Counted from the stretch's first letter, positions 42,201 through 51,439 are shown. The stretch is 64,000 bases of DNA from Ditylenchus dipsaci (GCA_004194705.1 SADC01001284.1:682001-746000), one strand, 5' to 3'. The notes: generated by a model not told the origin, from the sequence alone. Program-made: numbers and translations.

Positions 42201-44954
42201 AAAAATCTCGAGCCATACCGTCTTTTTGAAAAACTGTTCATAGATTCGGGTTCATGAAATTCTGCACCAGAACCAACCGGTCTCACAGTCAGGCCTTGGT
42301 GTTTCAACGTAACTGTGAGCATAGGTATACCAAGGTTTTTCTGACAGGAGGGCTAAGATGGCAAAATATTTAGATAATGCTAAAAAAAACTAAAAAAGGC
42401 TAAAAAAAATCCTGACGGGGGGGGAGGCTATAGCCCGGTTAGCCCCCTCCCCTGGGTACGTACATAGCAGAAAATAAGAAAAAGGCCGGGTCGACCCGAA
42501 AGCTCATCTGCTTAGATCACCTACTTGTAAGAAAGACAACGAGGGATTTTTCCTAGACCTGTACAAAAGACGTACTTGGCCACTGGCGTACGCTTACTTT
42601 AACCCTTATTGACGTGAACCCCTCATTAACGGAAGTTCAGCCGTGCTGTGGTGAGTGGGCGGTGAGTACAAAAAAAATTTTGTTTGTCGACTCTCTTATT
42701 AGCACGATTGGAATAGTCAACTTTTAGGATCCTTGACTGTATTGCGATAGTTGACTGTACTGAAAAAGTTGATTGAGGGGATAGTTGACTGTATTGGGAT
42801 TCCAATTTGGGATAATTGACTATAGTCCAGTATCTAGAGCATTCGTTAGTGGGAAATATTTGTATTACTCATCCATTTTCCGATATAAAACGGAATAAAA
42901 TGAAGTAAAAATGCAAGGCAGGACTTCCTTTTACGGAGTCCTCCAAAAGTGTGTTTTGACCACTTATTCGAGCTTTTCAGGTCGTAATTAGTCGAAAAAA
43001 CATGTTTTCAGGATTGGGAAAGACATCTGCAAAAAAAATTTTGGTCAAAAAATTAAAAAATTTTTGACCAAAATTGGGTGTCCTAAGCCTAAGCCTAACG
43101 GCTATACGCTGGCTTTAAAAAGGATGTCCGGAGGATACATGACCGTCACAAGGGCTCACACACTTGTACATATGGTACGGTTTGGATATTATATAAAACT
43201 GACAAATACCCATATGAAGGTAGAGTTCCTTATTCCTTATGAAAAATGAAAATTTTTGGTAAAAAAGTCGATTTTTGATCAAAATTTTTTTTCTCGAAAA
43301 ATGTCTTTCCCAATCCTGAAAACATGTTTTTTCGACTAATTACGACCTGAAGAGCTTGAATAAGTGGTCAAAACACACTTTTGGGAGGACTCCGTAAAAG
43401 GAAGTTTAGCCAAATGCAAATATGCCGTAAAATAAATTCGTAAAAAGCGGGGAACAATTGACCGATTTATTATCGAGCGGTCAATTGATATTAATATTTA
43501 TTGATATTAATATTAATTGACCGGTCAATTCACGGTCAATTGATCATTGTTCAACCCTAGGTCAGCTTATATCTATTTAAGAAGTATGAAAAATTGCGAA
43601 ATTTTGAAGAAGAGGTTTTAGCAATCGGTGGCGACAGTAGACTTTTCTTAACAAGTAAGTGACTTTTCTTAAAAAGGCTTTTCTTAAAGGGGCATGCCCG
43701 TGCGTTTCAAAAAGTTAAGGCGGGGACCAGCATTTTTTTTTGAATCGTTATATTTTTCACTCGTTTTGCGTCAAATCTGATATTAATGACCCTATACTAC
43801 TTTTAAAAACTAGACAGAAAACTTAAAAATCTGAATGCGTATGCATATAAACTTGATCGAGAAAGAGAAAAAGTGCTGGTCCCGCCTTTACTCCGTGTCG
43901 GGCACGGGCATGCCCCTTTAAAGGGGCATGCCCGTGCGTTAAGGCGCGAACCAGCAGTTTTTTCCGAATTTTTTCGAATCTTCCCATTTTTCACTCGGTC
44001 TGCGTCAAATCTGATATAGATGACCTTATATCGCTTTTAAAAACTAGACAGAAAACTTAAAAAATCTACACGAGAACGAATGTAAAAATTTATCGAGAAA
44101 GAAAAGAACTGCTGGTTCGCGCCTTTTCTCCCCATCAGGCACGATCATGCCCCTTTAATAAGTTTTCTCAATAAGTAAATTTACTTTTTGAAGAGCATAT
44201 GCTTTTTGGATTTCAATAATGGCCAGCTCTTCTTGTATCTCCTCCTCTGTCAGGCCATCTTCAGTCAATGTTTCGTGGCATTTTACTAAAGTTTAAAATA
44301 TTTGTTTTTATTGAAAAAAAAACATCCAGAAATGGCTGAAATACCAGCAGCATCTTGGAGTAATTGAGTAGCCTCAGCTAACTTGTCCTGGTAGATCAGG
44401 TAACAAGCATGATTGTACATCTGTTCAAATGAGTCTAATTGTTTGCCTTGCTGCTCCTGACCCACCCCTTTGGACTGCAGAAGAGCGGTTACTGCCATAG
44501 CATTAGCTAAGCGTGTCTCGTCATATTCGTCACTGTGGGTTTCCAACAGTTTGCTGAAAATAATCGGATTGAAGGACATGATTTTGATCAGAGGATGGAC
44601 CAAGTTTCAGATTCTAAGTTTTTGAACTTTTTTATATGGAAATCACATGGTTATGTTTGTTGGATCTAAAAAATGACATACTTGAATATCTGGAGAGCTT
44701 CTTCTCCTCGTTCCAAACGATACAGCAGCTGAGCTTTGAGCTCCATAAAGCGCACCTCATTCTCATTACCCTTTGCAATCTCAGCCAATGCTTCCTTATT
44801 CTGGTTTTTACGGTAAAACAGGTAGGCTCTTTCAAAAATGATGTCACTAAAACCACAACAATTTTTCCGGAGAGCAGAAGAAAAATAGATTAAATCAAAC
44901 CCGTCCTGCCCTTTGCCAGCTAATTTAGTACTTTTTCCTTTGGCTTTCATTTTG
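30214..44954 (-). CDS. SRP72: Signal recognition particle subunit SRP72, shortened form
   Basis: Scaffold protein of the signal recognition particle that binds SRP68 and SRP RNA. Minus-strand exons: 44954-44901 (ATG 44950-44948), 44846-44682, 44553-44345, 44285-44185, 39062-39010, 38927-38768, 38714-38559, 30550-30482, 30436-30402, 30348-30214. Phases fit throughout. TPR part: FERAYLFYRKNQNKEALAEI, LLYRLERGEEALQIF, ETHSDEYDETRLANAMAV, EELAIIEIQKAYALQKAG, STDEAVRIYTEME, NVKAIIMNNLLA. The C-terminal SRP72 RNA-binding motif LPKNYDPNVAPDPERWLP is present, then RDIGRGTQ. Relative to the human protein the first TPR (about 75 residues) and some 300 residues between the NNLLA region and the PDPERWLP motif have no counterpart, giving about 377 residues instead of 671. 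The last exon needs three one-base corrections, one in an A8 run, to reach the family ending GGKW. An AG acceptor lies 4 bases before ATG. Confidence 0.85.
30893..31245. mobile_element. Tc1/mariner-type MITE (CAGAGTGTGTCGAGAAATTC), cut by MULE
   Basis: The left end CAGAGTGTGTCGAGAAATTC follows TA. The right arm GGAAATTTCTTGACATACCC runs into CATACCCTGT, which is the target duplicated by the MULE at 31246-34616. The final TA is found after that MULE. Arms pair around the GCCATCCACAGACCACAG centre. Same family as 39537-41694 and fragments at 27641 and 37445. Confidence 0.8.
31432..33492 (+). CDS. MULE transposase (FLYWCH/FAR1-like N-terminus, DDE, SWIM finger)
   Basis: Cut-and-paste transposase of the MULE superfamily. 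Starts at ATG 31432 directly after TTTTAG. Exon fragments give AESDLRRWKDDATSLWNSN, IENFACSVSRKKGCACPAKL (zinc-binding DNA-recognition region), REKREDSAPVTIEHLRDY, YVNVDSTYKLNWNGY (first catalytic Asp), VAGFSDANKRFFLTHTAL, VLMADGDQSITAG (second Asp), NALRAMCFFHVMQNLRKMKK with the CxxH signature, WYEGFSTYSATNNGLESWN (catalytic Glu region), and the SWIM finger CTCYEGIKKGPCKHALF. It ends KRKRGRPAQS. Introns are short GT-AG. One base seems missing at NGY (TACCAG where a proline codon is expected at 32231), so the copy may be recently inactivated or carry a read error. Confidence 0.85.
33735..34445. repeat. Foldback with 160-base arms carrying the hairpin module
   Basis: The arms CGCGTAGCCCAAAACTGTCT (33735) and AGCCAGTTTTGGGCTACGCG (34425) pair over about 160 bases, including the TTGGTCCCCAAGGCAAAAAG part. 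The loop between 33895 and 34287 holds hairpin module copy 6. It is nested between the MULE transposase and the right MULE arm, which it does not interrupt. Confidence 0.85.
33910..34190 (+). repeat. Structured hairpin module, copy 6 (best preserved)
   Basis: Order seen: GGGCAAAAAGAGTCTC, CGGATTCATCTCC, AAGGTAAGTGTGTG (perfect splice-donor match at about 33988), a perfect 31-pair stem closed by GTGCGCATCTC / GAGATGCGCAC with loop CGCCTCC, the spacer ACACACATACTTTAGAGACC, ACTCGAAAAGACT, then a CTCTGG/CCAGAG stem, GTTTTTTATGCGGTAGG. The order of leader, donor, strong stems and a U-rich patch recalls spliced-leader RNA genes, but no family match can be proved by reading. Confidence 0.7.
34690..34850. 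repeat. Solo arm of pogo-like GGTGAGTTATTA element
   Basis: GGTGAGTTATTAGAGCGGGG and GAGTGAGTTATTAGTGCAGG words ending ...AACACGGTA match the arms of the 14972-16374 element. No partner was found nearby. Confidence 0.6.
35026..37306. mobile_element. TTAA-target element with ~95-base inverted ends
   Basis: TTAAAGGAGCATGTTCACGC and GCGTGAACATGCTCCTTTAA are exact inverts. Inner arms share CCCGGGGACCAATCCTACAA / TTGTAGGATTGGTCCCCGGG and ATTATGACACGAAATG. The TTAA edges suggest piggyBac-like mobilisation. The 2.1-kb interior includes a diverged 5150-family foldback (36055-36370) and two imperfect direct repeats (36790-36870, 36985-37060). I do not recognise a transposase. It lies in the SRP72 intron. 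Confidence 0.75.
37327..37924. mobile_element. MULE-like element, word CCCAATACCAATATTT, 10-bp TSD
   Basis: The 10-bp duplication AGTGAACAAT (37317-37326; 37925-37934). The ends AGAGCTGACGA and TCGTCAGCTCT are perfect inverts. Left words CCCAATACCAATAT (37350-37435) face inverse words (37795-37905). A partial MITE of the CAGGGTG family (37445-37690) is inside. Confidence 0.85.
38080..38420. repeat. Unassigned AT-rich repeat between SRP72 exon 7 and the 37.9-kb element
   Basis: GTGGATTTGCTTATAAGAC resembles the outer end of the 1371-1912 foldback. CTCGAGAAGAATTTAAAACATG and an inverse ATTTCAAATTCCTTTCGAG surround an ATTATTGTCTCGA hairpin (38295-38400). No gene. Confidence 0.45.
39683..41247 (-). 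mobile_element. MULE-like element, word CATCGATTGGATACA, 8-bp TSD, with a coding passenger
   Basis: GTTGTCGA is duplicated (39675-39682; 41248-41255). The arms are words CATCGATTGGATACA (39688-39780) and inverses (41150-41240). The interior encodes a minus-strand multi-exon protein (next entry). This is the innermost of three nested elements. Confidence 0.85.
39916..40995 (-). CDS. Unrecognised transposon-borne protein with Cys-rich N-terminal domain
   Basis: Minus-strand pieces read in order: 40995-40680 with ATG at 40986 (MANMELVHSKRIGPRTAP; DRSGCYIWTKTGRT; GYFRCSGCKGVKDQNPLRA; AEYQHVCLP), 40655-40545 (MELQVRRSIQAELAAG, ending LTEQ before a GTGAGC donor), 40490-40330 (AIGNVVAVQNALLRAKRKK), 40255-40150 (LSTDEGMIGGAIYEKTLGKY), 40110-39925. 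The Trp, Cys-x2-Cys and Cys/His spacing in the first exon resembles the FLYWCH-like DNA-recognition domain seen at the start of MULE transposases, but no catalytic motifs appear. It could be an accessory protein or a heavily shortened transposase. Exon limits are approximate. Confidence 0.5.
42690..42860 (+). repeat. GTTGACTGTATTGGGAT word cluster
   Basis: About four words ATAGTTGACTGTATTG-like occur in the same orientation within the 39436-43558 element. No inverse array. The preceding 41700-42690 holds no gene that I can support. Confidence 0.45.
42920..43425. repeat. Foldback, CAGGTCGTAATTAGTCGAAA arms
   Basis: GGACTTCCTTTTACGGAGTC (42925) and AGGACTCCGTAAAAGGAAGT (43388) pair; the arms are about 115 bases. 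A related foldback with TTCAGGTCGTAATTAGTACG is at 62275-62785. It contains no gene, despite an open frame at 43064-43249. Confidence 0.75.
43684..44158. mobile_element. Two tandem TTAA MITEs (TTAAAGGGGCATGCCCGTGC) sharing one TTAA
   Basis: Copy one 43684-43920 and copy two 43917-44158 each have ends TTAAAGGGGCATGCCCGTGC and an inverse, and their TTAA meets at 43917-43920. Internal arms are TCAAATCTGATATTAATGAC-like. Fragments of the family occur at 22000, 27055 and 61869-62114. They lie in SRP72 intron 4, 27 bases from the splice donor of exon 4. Confidence 0.8.
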
Positions 44955-45375
44955 CTACAAATGACTTTAGCGTTCAGAACAATTTTCGCTGTGCGGCACG
45001 TTGGAGAAAATTTGACAAATGCAGTTTGCAAATATAACTTGATTTGAAAGTAATCAAATATTTTAGCATTATTTTTGCCGAATTTTTGAACTGAATTGAT
45101 TTTTAGTAGAAAACTTGGTTGCTGCTTTCTACAAGTTTCTTGTAGAGACAGAAACGGAACCACTGTGTAAAACAGGCTGCGACAGATGTGAAAAATATCG
45201 GATCGTGTATGAAAAAATGTCGGTTATGAGATACTGACAAGGAAAAATTGGAGTATTATTGTCGCTTTCCAGTAAAAAATAAAAAAAATTCGTAAACTTT
45301 TTGAATTGAGAATGTCAGGAAGTGTCGGATATCCGACGCTGGATGTGATTTGTGATTTTAGCTCGAACATTAAAT

Positions 45376-45687
45376 GGCTGTTCTTGAAAACACCCGTCAA
45401 ATCATTAAATCTCCCGTCAAATTTTAAAAGTTCTCGTTCTCAGTGTATTACTTTTCAAATTTTTATTTTTTTGCATTAGCATGTAGCCTGAATCTCTAGT
45501 TTCTGATAAGCCATCAACTAGCTTGATACAATTTTGAAAAGTGGCAGAACAATTTATTTGAAAAAAAAGGTGTGGTTTTGAAAAACTCAATTTTTCTCCC
45601 GTTTTTCAAAATTTTAAAAATTTGACGGGAGATTTAATGATTTTGACGGGAATTTTATTATTTTTACGGGTGTTTTCGATTTGAACT
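45376..45687. mobile_element. MULE-like element, word CCCGTCAAAATCATTAAATCT, copy 2, 9-bp TSD
   Basis: ACATTAAAT is duplicated (45367-45375; 45688-45696). The ends GGCTGTTCTTGAAAACACCC and the inverse of GGTGTTTTCGATTTGAACT match those at 12764/13447. 312 bases, one or two words per arm. Bases 44955-45366 upstream of SRP72 have no other gene that I can see. Confidence 0.85.
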
Positions 45688-45735
45688 ACATTAAATTAAC
45701 ATTTCGGGCACTTTGCTGAGCTGATGAGTTAGGGG

Positions 45736-47299
45736 GGGGGTGGTATTTAATTTGGCCGTAAAATTGTGAAAAATGGCCGTAAAATATTTAATTATGGCCG
45801 TAAACTCGAGCTGGCCGTAAAATACTGAATTTTGGCCGTAAACTTTTGAATTTTGGCCGTAAACTTTTGAATTTTGGCCGTAAACTTTTAATTCTGGCCA
45901 TAAACTCAAATTAGGCCGAAAAATACTGAATTTTTGGCCAAAAATTGTTGGATTTTGGCCATAAACTATTAGATTTTAGCCATAAACTCAGGCTGGTTCT
46001 AGCATAATTGATCTACATGTCAATTGGCCCGAAATTTTTTTTATCTATCCTAATGCTGAACAAACTCCATTATTCAACCCAAAATCGTGTGCTGAGCACG
46101 GTGTGTTGGGGCCAAAATGCTGTTTTGAATATTTAGAATCTCAATTTGCAATTAGTACCTGGGTAGGCACCCATTCCGAGGTGGTTGACACCAAATTCGA
46201 TGGAATTTTTCTGAATGAGGCCCTAAAATACTGATTTTTGCCATAAATTCAACCTGTCTATATATAGACTATCTATTCATAGACTCCATTATTCCGCCGT
46301 ATAAACAACAGATACACAAATGACCGCTTATACATATACCTACATTTTACTTATGTGTCCAATATTTTAATCCAAACATTCTGTTCCTCCTGAACCACAT
46401 CTCGATTTTCATCTCTTATCGCACCTATTAACATTCACACCTTGAAATCGGCTACATTCATTTATTTTTGAACAACGACAACAACAAGTTAACATTGTTT
46501 AACAACAGGCAGAGAATTAAACAGTCATCGTTGTAATGGTCTTCTTCTTTTTTTTCCTAACACGGAGCACTTGAACTATACTCCCACATCCCAATTGAAC
46601 TACAGGGTGTGTTAAAATTACTTTAAGATTTAAGAAAAAATCGGGCAGCACAACACTCTAGCGGCCCGTTTCCGAATTTGTGGGCGGCAAACTTCAGAAA
46701 CGTCCACAAAAGCCATTATAAGACGGGGACAGCAATCTTATTCACTACTAAACACATCTCTCGAACGCAGGCAAAAATAATAACAGCAAACATGACAATA
46801 GGAAAGATAACTATGATTGATTCTTGTTAGCGCCAGTTACCTTGAATTGACGAACCACATTGCTTACCGCTTGACTTGCCACTCTAAATAGCTGCCGATT
46901 TGCACGAACCCAGGACCTCGATGACGAATAAGGACGAAACCCGCGCGTAGCTCCCCTTCCTTGTCTGCAGTAATATCTGCAAATTGATGGAATTAATTGA
47001 TGAACCGACCTCATTATACAAAAGGAAGATCAAAGAGACAACACAACAGACACTATAAGTTTCAATGGGCAAAATTCATGGCCATATTTGAGTTTATGGC
47101 CAAAATCCAACAATGTATGACAGAAATGCGGTATTTATGGCCAAATTCGAGTTTATGTCGAAAATTCAAAAGTTTACGGCCAAAATTCAAAATTTTACGG
47201 CCAAAATTCAGTATTTTACGGCCAGCTCGAGTTTACGGCCAAAATTAAATATTTTACGGCCATTTTTCAGTATTTTACGGCCAATTTTAAATACTATCC
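45736..47299. mobile_element. MULE-like element, word TTTTGGCCGTAAA, 8-bp TSD
   Basis: GTTAGGGG is duplicated (45728-45735; 47300-47307). The terminal GGGTGGTATTTAATTTGGCC resembles the end of the intact MULE at 31246 (GGGTGGTATTTTTTTGCCC), so that MULE may mobilise it. Left words TTTGGCCGTAAACTTT (45755-45990), right inverse words (47060-47285). The interior 46000-47050 lacks transposase motifs. A short splice-bounded frame (about 46981-46867, YYCRQGRGATRGFRPYS) is of unknown meaning. Confidence 0.85.
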
Positions 47300-47376
47300 G
47301 TTAGGGGCCGACCGAATTTTTTAAAAGTAGATGATTGACGTAGAAAAATGCAATTTTTTCAATTCTCTATTTTCAG

Positions 47377-48279
47377 ATGTCAATAGGAACAGAGTCTCCG
47401 AGCAGCAGTAGCATGAAGTTCATTCCAAATCAGCCAAGACTAAAATTCACAAGGGCCAGACTGTACGAGAAAATCAGACATGTGGTGACATATCCCAAGC
47501 GCTCTGCTTTTGGATACTTCTTTGTGTCAATTGCTGTCTGGACAGGCTCTTTTCTGCTGGTGTACGCTTAATCTACGGCAAAGGTTGGTGCTCATATGCT
47601 TGTTTTCGGTCAGGCTTCACTAGACTCTTCTTCTTTTCCAGAACATCCGATCAATCGTCACACGTAAGTTCTGCCTATAAAAGTATTAAGCGTTAAAAAA
47701 TCAGCTTGACTCCATAAAAGGTTTTATTAGCCTCAACAGGCTACAATTTTTAAAGTTACAGTAGTAAAGCTTTCCATAGCCACCAAATACAATATTTTTT
47801 CAAAAGCTCTCGTTAGGGTAGCTCATATTTGGTTTGTCGTTGGCAAATTTGTCTTAATTATAACTTAACCATAACCAGTCTTCTTGGTAAGATCGGATAT
47901 TGGGCGTGCTATGCTGAAAAAAACCGTCTTTGCAAACTGACATCTTTTAGAACAATAAATTCAGGCTATTGGTTCAAAGACTAGATTTGTTCGAAAAGTA
48001 GAACTTGTCAAGCCGTGTTTAATAAAATGGACCAAACCCGAGAAATCTGCCCTATTCTAAACGCTATTAACCTTTCATTATGCCCAGTATTTTTTCCGTG
48101 ACTCACACCACTTTTGTTGCAGGTGGAGGAAGATGAAGGCCAATGGCGAATTGACAGAAGAACAGCTGCAGAAAGAAGAAGTGTTGCTGGCATTCCACAA
48201 GGAATTGTTCGAAAGACAGCATCATGGGGAGTACCCCAGGACACTGAAATCAGTAGAACCTTTATCTACAAAATCCTAG
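47377..48279 (+). CDS. Unrecognised small protein with one membrane segment
   Basis: ATG at 47377 follows TATTTTCAG directly, as for a trans-spliced or 5'UTR-spliced gene. Proposed exons 47377-47583, 47643-47664, 48123-48279. Sequence features: Ser-rich start SIGTESPSSSSMKF, basic RARLYEKIRHVVTYPKRS, hydrophobic AFGYFFVSIAVWTGSFLLV, then RLIYGK, HPINRHTWRKMKANGELT and EEQLQKEEVLLAFHKELF, ending SVEPLSTKS. The first exon requires a one-base shift after FLLV (a TAA stop otherwise at 47569). The layout (basic N-terminus, one span, charged helical tail) resembles small mitochondrial inner-membrane subunits, but I cannot name a family. Intron 2 (47665-48122) contains no recognised element. Confidence 0.55.
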
Positions 48280-48622
48280 ACAGTAGACTTTTGTTGTATG
48301 TATTTGTTATTGTTGTTCACTATAGGAGAAATAATAAAGGTGAAAGACCTCTTCTTTGTCGTAAAAAGTTTTTTTGTGTCGTTAATCTATTTTTTTGGCA
48401 GCAGATCTAGGTCTTTCGGAACGCCTTTTTTGTATTTTGTATTTTCAGACGTGTTTACATGGCGCAGTAGTACAGCTTTCGTACACACCACTTTACAGAT
48501 CAATAAAAGCTATTTTCCTTGAGGTCGCGAGCTGAACCCCAGCGATGAGGTATACCACCGATTTGGTACAAAACTGATTTGATACACCAATTTAACCCGA
48601 GAAATCTGCCCTATTCTAACGG
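48034..48622 (+). repeat. Direct repeat CCCGAGAAATCTGCCCTATT
   Basis: The 20-mer plus a few bases occurs at 48037-48062 and 48597-48622, one copy inside the unknown gene's last intron and the other at the edge of the CAAAATACCC array. 48280-48596 otherwise holds a GGTATACCACCGATTTGGTA patch and no gene. Confidence 0.6.
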
Positions 48623-48815
48623 TGCAGGATCAAAATACCCAAAGACAAAATACCCAAAGACAAAATACCCAATTACAAAATACCCAAAGTACAAATACCC
48701 AATGGTCAAAATACCCAATGTTCAAAATACCCAATGGTCAAAATACCCAATGGACAAAATACTCAATGGTCAAATACCCAAAGTCAAAACACCCAAGACG
48801 AATACCCAATATTGA
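48622..48815 (+). repeat. CAAAATACCCAATGGT word array (solo arm)
   Basis: About twelve tandem words CAAAATACCCAA with two to five variable bases. It lies 3' of the MULE at 49070-55385 (minus strand), so it could be that element's terminal arm. A possible but weaker partner is the GGGTAAATACCC cluster at 55705-55790. 48816-49090 has no other feature. Confidence 0.6.
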
Positions 48816-49098
48816 CTAAGGATTCAAGTATCATTCGTACGTTCATTGCTCAATAATGTCTTTTTATTTTTATTTTATTCTGAAACGCTTATGGTAGACA
48901 AAAAAATTCACAGAATTAATCAAAACACTTTAAACTTACAATTTACTTTTAAAATTTCAATTCTAACAAATCAGTTGAAGACATTAACTCTAGAGAACAC
49001 TTTTTTGCTTATCCATCAAAAATTTTTCAATGAAATCTTACGTAACTTGCACAATTGCTTAAGTATTTATACCACGTACTAATATCATATGTTTGTAA

Positions 49099-50650
49099 GA
49101 ACGAGGGTCAACTGGCGGCCACCCCAACTGGCGGCCCCCGACTGGCGGCCATCCCAACTGGCGGCCACCGACTGGCGCCATCCCAACTGGCAGCCCCCAA
49201 CTGGCGGCTACTATGCCTACTATCTATTACCCCAACTATCTAAAAGTACACTAATTACCTGTATGGTATCACAACGTTCGAAACACATCTTCTGACCGAA
49301 CTAGCTGCGCCAGCGTGACCGCATAGACTCTTGATCTGTGCACCTAGGTGGTTGTACCCCGGCGGTGTAAAGGTTTCAAATTCAGGTAGTATTGCCGAGG
49401 TGGCGGTATCAAGACCCAGTATCTATTAAGTTGATTCATAAATAATGAGGATTTTGTTGCCTTATGATTCTTTTGATCTATTTCTTTTTTTAAATTTGCT
49501 TTTTTGTTTTAAAGTATGCCCTCGCTTTTATTTAAGAAGAATGCGCGTCGAAAACCATCTTCACATTCGCCATATCATGCTCTACCACTTCGAGAAAGGA
49601 TGGAGGGCAGCGCAGTCTTTTCGCGATATTGTCGAACTCTTTGGCGAAGAGGCGATCAGTCAAAGTCAGGTGGAAAGATGGTTCAAGCGTTTCAAATCCG
49701 GTGACACAAGCTTGCAAGATGAGAAAGGAAGAGGTCGCCCATCTGACTTTAATGATCAAGCTCTCAAATAGCGGTGGAAGAAGCGGGATTGGGATTCTCA
49801 AAGCGTGGATTGCATCCAAGAATGCTCGCTTCTTTGCTCGCGGAATTGATCAACTGCCAAGTAAATGGGAAGCTGTTATTGATGTTGATGGCGAATATGC
49901 CCCAGAGTGATCCTTTAGAAATGTTTATGATTATGCTTTCAAATGTTTTGTTATCGAATAAAGTTACAATAAAAAATCCGCATTAATTATGAATCAAACC
50001 AATAGATTGGAGATGGTAATATCTAAGACCTTATACCTGAAAAGAAGTGCGTAAGTACCCATGCCACGGTAATCTTAAAAGCGGCTGTTTTTCACCAAAC
50101 ATGTTTTTCTTACCTTTTTGTAGTTTGGGGAACATCTTTGAGTCCGTCATAACAGACGCTGGCCTACCCTGCACCGGTGTTAAAACATTTTCTTATTTCA
50201 CATTAAGTTTTAATTCCACTTCAATTAGAAGGGCAGTTTCCCTTCTCCTTTAAAATTTTTTGGCCACAAAAATTGGAAATGACCGAATATAACCAAATAT
50301 GATCGGTGATTTGACCGGATTCGAAAATGACCGATCACATTCTAGCCCTAACTAAACTGAGAGAAGTAAGACCCTTACTTCAATGAAAAAACAAAAAAAA
50401 ACAGACAAAATTGCTTAGTAAGAACTCCTCAAACATCCACGGACATCAACCAACACATGCACCTACACCCGCCATTGTAGGAAACCTAATAGCTTGTTAT
50501 AAACCAGGAACAATTATCCCTTTTATACAGGCCGGAAACTATCAGCGCCGGGAGCTATTGTTCATATCCGCTTGTATTTGGTGGGTATAAGTTGTGATGG
50601 CCGCCAGTCGGGGGCCGCTCGTTGGAATGGTCGCCAGTTGGGATTTTACC
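49099..50650. mobile_element. MULE-like element, word ACTGGCGGCCATCCCA, 8-bp TSD
   Basis: GTTTGTAA is duplicated (49091-49098; 50651-50658). The left arm has six or seven words AACTGGCGGCCATCCC (49108-49207). The right arm has three inverse words (50590-50635). It interrupts the 3' coding part of the minus-strand MULE at 50542-55385; removing it gives LLNILQTYDISTWYKYL. Inside lies a mariner remnant, while 49930-50590 has no other gene. Confidence 0.85.
49541..49910 (+). pseudogene. mariner transposase with internal deletion
   Basis: The first part gives HIRHIMLYHFEKGWRAAQSF, FGEEAISQSQVERWFKRF and GDTSLQDEKGRGRPSDF, the paired helix-turn-helix region of mariner (HTH_48). After 49768 the frame jumps, and 49828-49910 gives ARGIDQLPSKWEAVIDVDGE, the mariner C-terminus, then a stop. 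The whole DDD catalytic domain is missing. It sits inside the 49099-50650 word-armed element. Confidence 0.8.
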
Positions 50651-51439
50651 GTTTGTAAAATATTTAACAATCGCCGATTTGCTTGTCCATATTCTACTCG
50701 ACTGTAAAGTGGCACTACTTCTCCGGCATCAAGCTTTACAGCCACTGCATTGGAACGGATATTTTCCATACGGAGAGCATCTAGCAGTTTCAAAAATGAT
50801 GGATGATGACAGTTAACTGAATTTTGCAACTGATGATGCCATGACTCTACAGAGTTGTTAGTTCTTGGCAAACCCAGCTCTGACACAGCCTTAGAATTCC
50901 AAACTCAAGTGGAAATTTAGGAGTGCGTCGAGCTCTGCCCACCCATGTGTTCTCGAAATATTCAAGAAAGCTCTGGTTTCTATCACTATCTCCATACTTG
51001 GATATTAAGTAATTAGCCAAGCATTCGTAAGCCGTAGCTACATGATCTGTCTTGCAAAAGGTTAAGGCCACGAACATTTTCACCATAGTTTGGTAAGTTA
51101 TGTCATTTTGATAAAGATGAACACTCAAAAACTTCTGAACATTCCTCCAAATTGATTGGCCAAAATGAAAGAAGCAGCCATGCAAATAAACATTTGAAAC
51201 AAGCTGACGAAAAGCGTTTTCTTCTGAAACGGATATTTTAATAATATTCCCGGAGGTACTTATAGAAAAAATAAAGCCGTAAAAATACTACCTTCAGGTA
51301 CTTTAGAATAAATAAAAAATGATTGTTGCCATACACATGAATGACCGGTAAAATCGAAATCTCTGCAATATTTCGAACTAGACTAGACACATGGTGAAAA
51401 ATCCAAGAAATGTGCTTGAAAAAGAGTAGGACCCTGAGC

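Larger units (their letters stand above)
39436..43558. mobile_element. MULE-like element, word GGTCAATTGACC, 11-bp TSD, inside SRP72 intron 4
   Basis: AGGTCAGCTTA is duplicated (39425-39435; 43559-43569). The ends GGGTTGTAAATTGACCGG and inverse CCGGTCAATT...CAACCC carry the word GGTCAATTGACC several times each. A further solo arm of this word is at 9980-10075. It hosts two more nested insertions (39537-41694 and 39683-41247) and the 42920-43425 foldback. Confidence 0.85.

Noticed and set aside
46867..46981. N-terminal SRP72 exon or captured host exon (YYCRQGRGATRGF)
   Set aside because: It has an acceptor and donor, but no similarity to SRP72 and no partner exons. SRP72 already has a plausible start at 44950.
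48622..48815. CRISPR-like regular repeat array
   Set aside because: Words are nearly contiguous with only 2-5 variable bases, no spacers of normal length and no cas genes. The genome is eukaryotic. It fits a transposon arm.
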